NCBI RefSeq assembly: GCF_947500795.1
Contig: NZ_CANMTE010000003.1
Span: 434,001 to 498,000 of the forward strand
Direction: 5' to 3'
Source: an uncultured Gelidibacter sp.
GTDB lineage: Bacteria; Bacteroidota; Bacteroidia; Flavobacteriales; Flavobacteriaceae
Length of the DNA stretch: 64,000 nucleotides
The notes under the pieces were generated by a model. The model saw only the letters and a program-made list of their open reading frames with translations, was not told where the DNA came from and searched no databases. Made by a program: the position numbers and the translations under genes. Shown here in pieces: positions 61,831-64,000 of the stretch (its first letter is position 1; each line of letters opens with the position of its first letter).

Positions 61831-64000
61831 TTACTTTAATTTGATGTTTAGTTTTAAATCTTTTGCCGTGTTCCATTCCAAAGGAATGGTCACCGTATTG
61901 TTATCTTCGTTATAATCGAATGCTATCTTTTGACGTTTCAATTTGATCCATTTTGGCTTAGCTGTGATATGGTGCACCACAAGATCAATTTGCTTAGATT
62001 GTGCTTTGTATACCGACCCGATTTCAGCTTTAAATTCGAATTCAAGCTTTATTTTACAAAGTTCAGACTCGAAGTTCAGTAGTTCATAATTGCCGTTTTC
62101 ATAAGCATTTGCAGTTACGCCATCATCATTATACAATTGCCCTTTACTATCTTCAACAGATGCGTCATAATAATAATGTAATTCAAATTTATTTCCATCG
62201 TAATCCTTGGTACTTTGCATTGGTTTTGCCATCGGAATGAATGCCCCAGCCCTCACAAAGGTTGGGATTCTATCTTCAACCACATTGACGGTTGCTGATT
62301 GTCCGCCAACAAATTTGTTGCCGGTATAAAAGTCAAACCAAGTGTTGTCTTTAGGGAAATAGATGTCTTTGCTAGTCGCTTTTGATTTCATAATGGGTGA
62401 TACCAGGAAATCATCTCCCCAAAAATAAGTTGATGCGTCTGTCTTAAGCGCCTCAGTAGTGTCTTCAAAAAACAATGGACGCATTAATGGCGTACCATTT
62501 TTATGGTTTTGAAAGCTCAAATGGTAATTATATGGCAGTAATTTATAGCGTAATTCGATAGATTTTTTCGCTAAAGCTATGGTGTGCTCATCCCAAAAAA
62601 TAGGTTCTGCAGGCACATCTTCTTGCGCATGCGGACGGTAAATTGGTTGAAAAACACCGTATTGCAACCAACGCGTATAGAGTTCCGGATCTTGAAGATT
62701 CCCTGCAAATCCACCCAAATCAGAGTGCATATAGCCTAAGCCTTGCATGCCCATTTGAAGCGCAATTTCAGGTTGACTTTGTAAACCGCCCCAAGTTCTG
62801 TTGACATCGCCTGACCACGGAATCATACCAAAACGTTGTGAGCCAGAATAGCCTGCACGCATTAAAATAAAAGGACGTTGGTTTGGAAAATCTGCTTTGT
62901 ACCCTTCTGAAATCAAGCGCGCCCAATCGTGGCCATAAGTATTGTGGACCTCATCTGCCGTTCCTGTGGCATGCAATAGTGCTGAAGGGTGGACTTCAGG
63001 TTCGCCCAAATCGCCCCAAATTCCGGTCACACCCATATCGGCCAGACCCTTATAAATGTCCCAAAACCAAGTTTTTCCTTTCGGATTATAGATATCAATC
63101 AGTCCCGTATTGCCGAAATAAAAATCATAAGTAAATGGATTACCGACCGAATCTTTAGCCAGTATTTCTTTTTCAACAGCCTCTTGCCAACGCTTCGACG
63201 TGGTCAATACAAAAGGTTCTGAAACCAACACCGTGTTTACATGATTAGATTTTAAATCTTTGATCATTTGGGTAGGATTTGGAAACGAATCTTTTAAAAA
63301 TTCCAAATTCCCCATATGGCCTTGAATGTCTTTCCCAAACCAAAAAATATCGATGATAATGGCATCTAACGGAATTTCTTCATCCCGGAATTTCTGAACA
63401 GTCGCTTCTACTTCTTGTTGCGAATGGTAGCCAAATCGGCTGGAAAAATTCCCCAAAGCCCAACGTGGGAGTAACGGTTGCTTTCCGGTTAAATCGGTAT
63501 AGCTATCAATCAAATCGGTCCACGAATCGCCAACAATAACCTGGTAGGTCTTTCTACCCGAAATCGTTTCATAAGTTAACGTGTTGTCTTTCTTGCTGTC
63601 CAAATCTAAAAATCCGATAGGTGCATTATCAAAATGAACCATATACGTATTGGAGGACATCACAATCGGCAAGGTGTAATTCATCAATTTAGAATGGGTT
63701 TCATAACCGTAATGCGCACGATTGTAAAGCTCCAATCGGTAGCCACGGCGGTTCATACCTAAAGCGCGTGCACCACCACCATAGAGAACTTCATTTTTGG
63801 TCAGATTGAATTGTATGGTTTCTAAACTGTCGTTTTTAACATAGCCTTTTTTCTCAGAAATGACGGGTTTGCCTTTATAACTGTACGAGATTTGAAACGG
63901 TTGTTTTTGGATATTTACCGTTATCCCCTCTGATTGCAATTGAAACGAGTCCCCAACATTCAGCAACTTCGCTTTTATTGCTTTTGGTTCTAAAACCACC
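61831..64000 (-). CDS. GH31 alpha-glucosidase, N-terminus cut by the window end
   Basis: At least 722 residues, with the frame open at the right edge and no signal peptide inside, so the true start lies beyond 64000. GH31 catalytic region: DAIIIDIFWFGKDIQG, then TGIWGDLGEPEVH with the likely nucleophile Asp, then SGDVNRTWGGL with the likely acid Asp. It releases glucose from the non-reducing ends of maltodextrins and so completes starch use with the two amylases downstream. The N-terminal beta domain shows LYGGGARALG. Confidence 0.9.
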   Translation of the reverse strand, partial: VVLEPKAIKAKLLNVGDSFQLQSEGITVNIQKQPFQISYSYKGKPVISEKKGYVKNDSLETIQFNLTKNEVLYGGGARALGMNRRGYRLELYNRAHYGYETHSKLMNYTLPIVMSSNTYMVHFDNAPIGFLDLDSKKDNTLTYETISGRKTYQVIVGDSWTDLIDSYTDLTGKQPLLPRWALGNFSSRFGYHSQQEVEATVQKFRDEEIPLDAIIIDIFWFGKDIQGHMGNLEFLKDSFPNPTQMIKDLKSNHVNTVLVSEPFVLTTSKRWQEAVEKEILAKDSVGNPFTYDFYFGNTGLIDIYNPKGKTWFWDIYKGLADMGVTGIWGDLGEPEVHPSALLHATGTADEVHNTYGHDWARLISEGYKADFPNQRPFILMRAGYSGSQRFGMIPWSGDVNRTWGGLQSQPEIALQMGMQGLGYMHSDLGGFAGNLQDPELYTRWLQYGVFQPIYRPHAQEDVPAEPIFWDEHTIALAKKSIELRYKLLPYNYHLSFQNHKNGTPLMRPLFFEDTTEALKTDASTYFWGDDFLVSPIMKSKATSKDIYFPKDNTWFDFYTGNKFVGGQSATVNVVEDRIPTFVRAGAFIPMAKPMQSTKDYDGNKFELHYYYDASVEDSKGQLYNDDGVTANAYENGNYELLNFESELCKIKLEFEFKAEIGSVYKAQSKQIDLVVHHITAKPKWIKLKRQKIAFDYNEDNNTVTIPLEWNTAKDLKLNIKLK

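Overview
The window looks like chromosome from a marine-type Flavobacteriaceae (Bacteroidota). The evidence is AT-rich DNA, several candidate promoters with the Bacteroidetes -7 motif TAnnTTTG, lipoprotein signals with late lipoboxes, a TamB/TamL pair in which TamL is a lipoprotein, a bacterial mevalonate pathway, a short arginine decarboxylase with a deoxyhypusine-synthase-like enzyme, and GH13/GH31 lipoproteins. I see no rRNA, transposase, integrase, phage or CRISPR. One tRNA is present.

Layout. 1-2543 (minus): a truncated TPR-type protein, a barrel protein and type III pantothenate kinase, followed by tRNA-Phe with its own promoter and terminator. 2.7-7 kb: small accessory genes, namely a YqiA-like esterase, a frame-broken tandem-repeat secreted protein, a DUF4468-like lipoprotein, an SBF-like transporter and a FAS1 lipoprotein. 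7.1-14.5 kb: the outer-membrane assembly pair tamB-tamL, both starting at TTG. 14.6-15.1 kb: a guanine-deaminase-like enzyme. 15.3-21.3 kb: an arsenosugar-type cluster (peroxidase-like protein, radical SAM ArsS, two GT-A glycosyltransferases, purine nucleoside phosphorylase, fatty acid hydroxylase-like protein, DUF547 protein) with no arsM in the window. A head-to-tail pair on the other strand (phosphatase, GH113-like lipoprotein) separates it from a FAD oxidoreductase, a NapH-like polyferredoxin and three glycosyltransferases (23.2-30 kb).

30-39.4 kb (minus): small genes, then a polyamine operon (arginine decarboxylase, agmatinase, DHS-like enzyme) predicted to run arginine to agmatine to putrescine to homospermidine. 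Next come an RsuA-type pseudouridine synthase that lacks the usual catalytic Asp, a UbiA prenyltransferase, mevalonate kinase and diphosphomevalonate decarboxylase. 39.7-50 kb: a hybrid histidine kinase, a HI0933-type flavoprotein, a GDPD, TesB, a DUF2254 membrane protein, and a 1233-residue phosphoesterase/kinase-like/beta-barrel protein. 50-54.7 kb (minus): a tightly packed redox-repair operon (msrB, msrA, GNAT, selO, a divergent msrA paralogue, a hydrolase-OsmC fusion). 54.8-58.5 kb: an HD-PycTM membrane protein ending tail-to-tail (4 bp overlap) with a GAF protein, a possible cyclic-nucleotide-linked pair. 58.7-64 kb (minus): starch/maltodextrin lipoproteins GH13, GH13 and a GH31 cut by the window end.

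The best candidates for less-described biology are the arsenosugar cluster with its attached redox and glycan genes, the orphan HD-PycTM/GAF pair, the phosphoesterase-kinase-barrel protein, and the pseudouridine synthase with Gly at its catalytic position.
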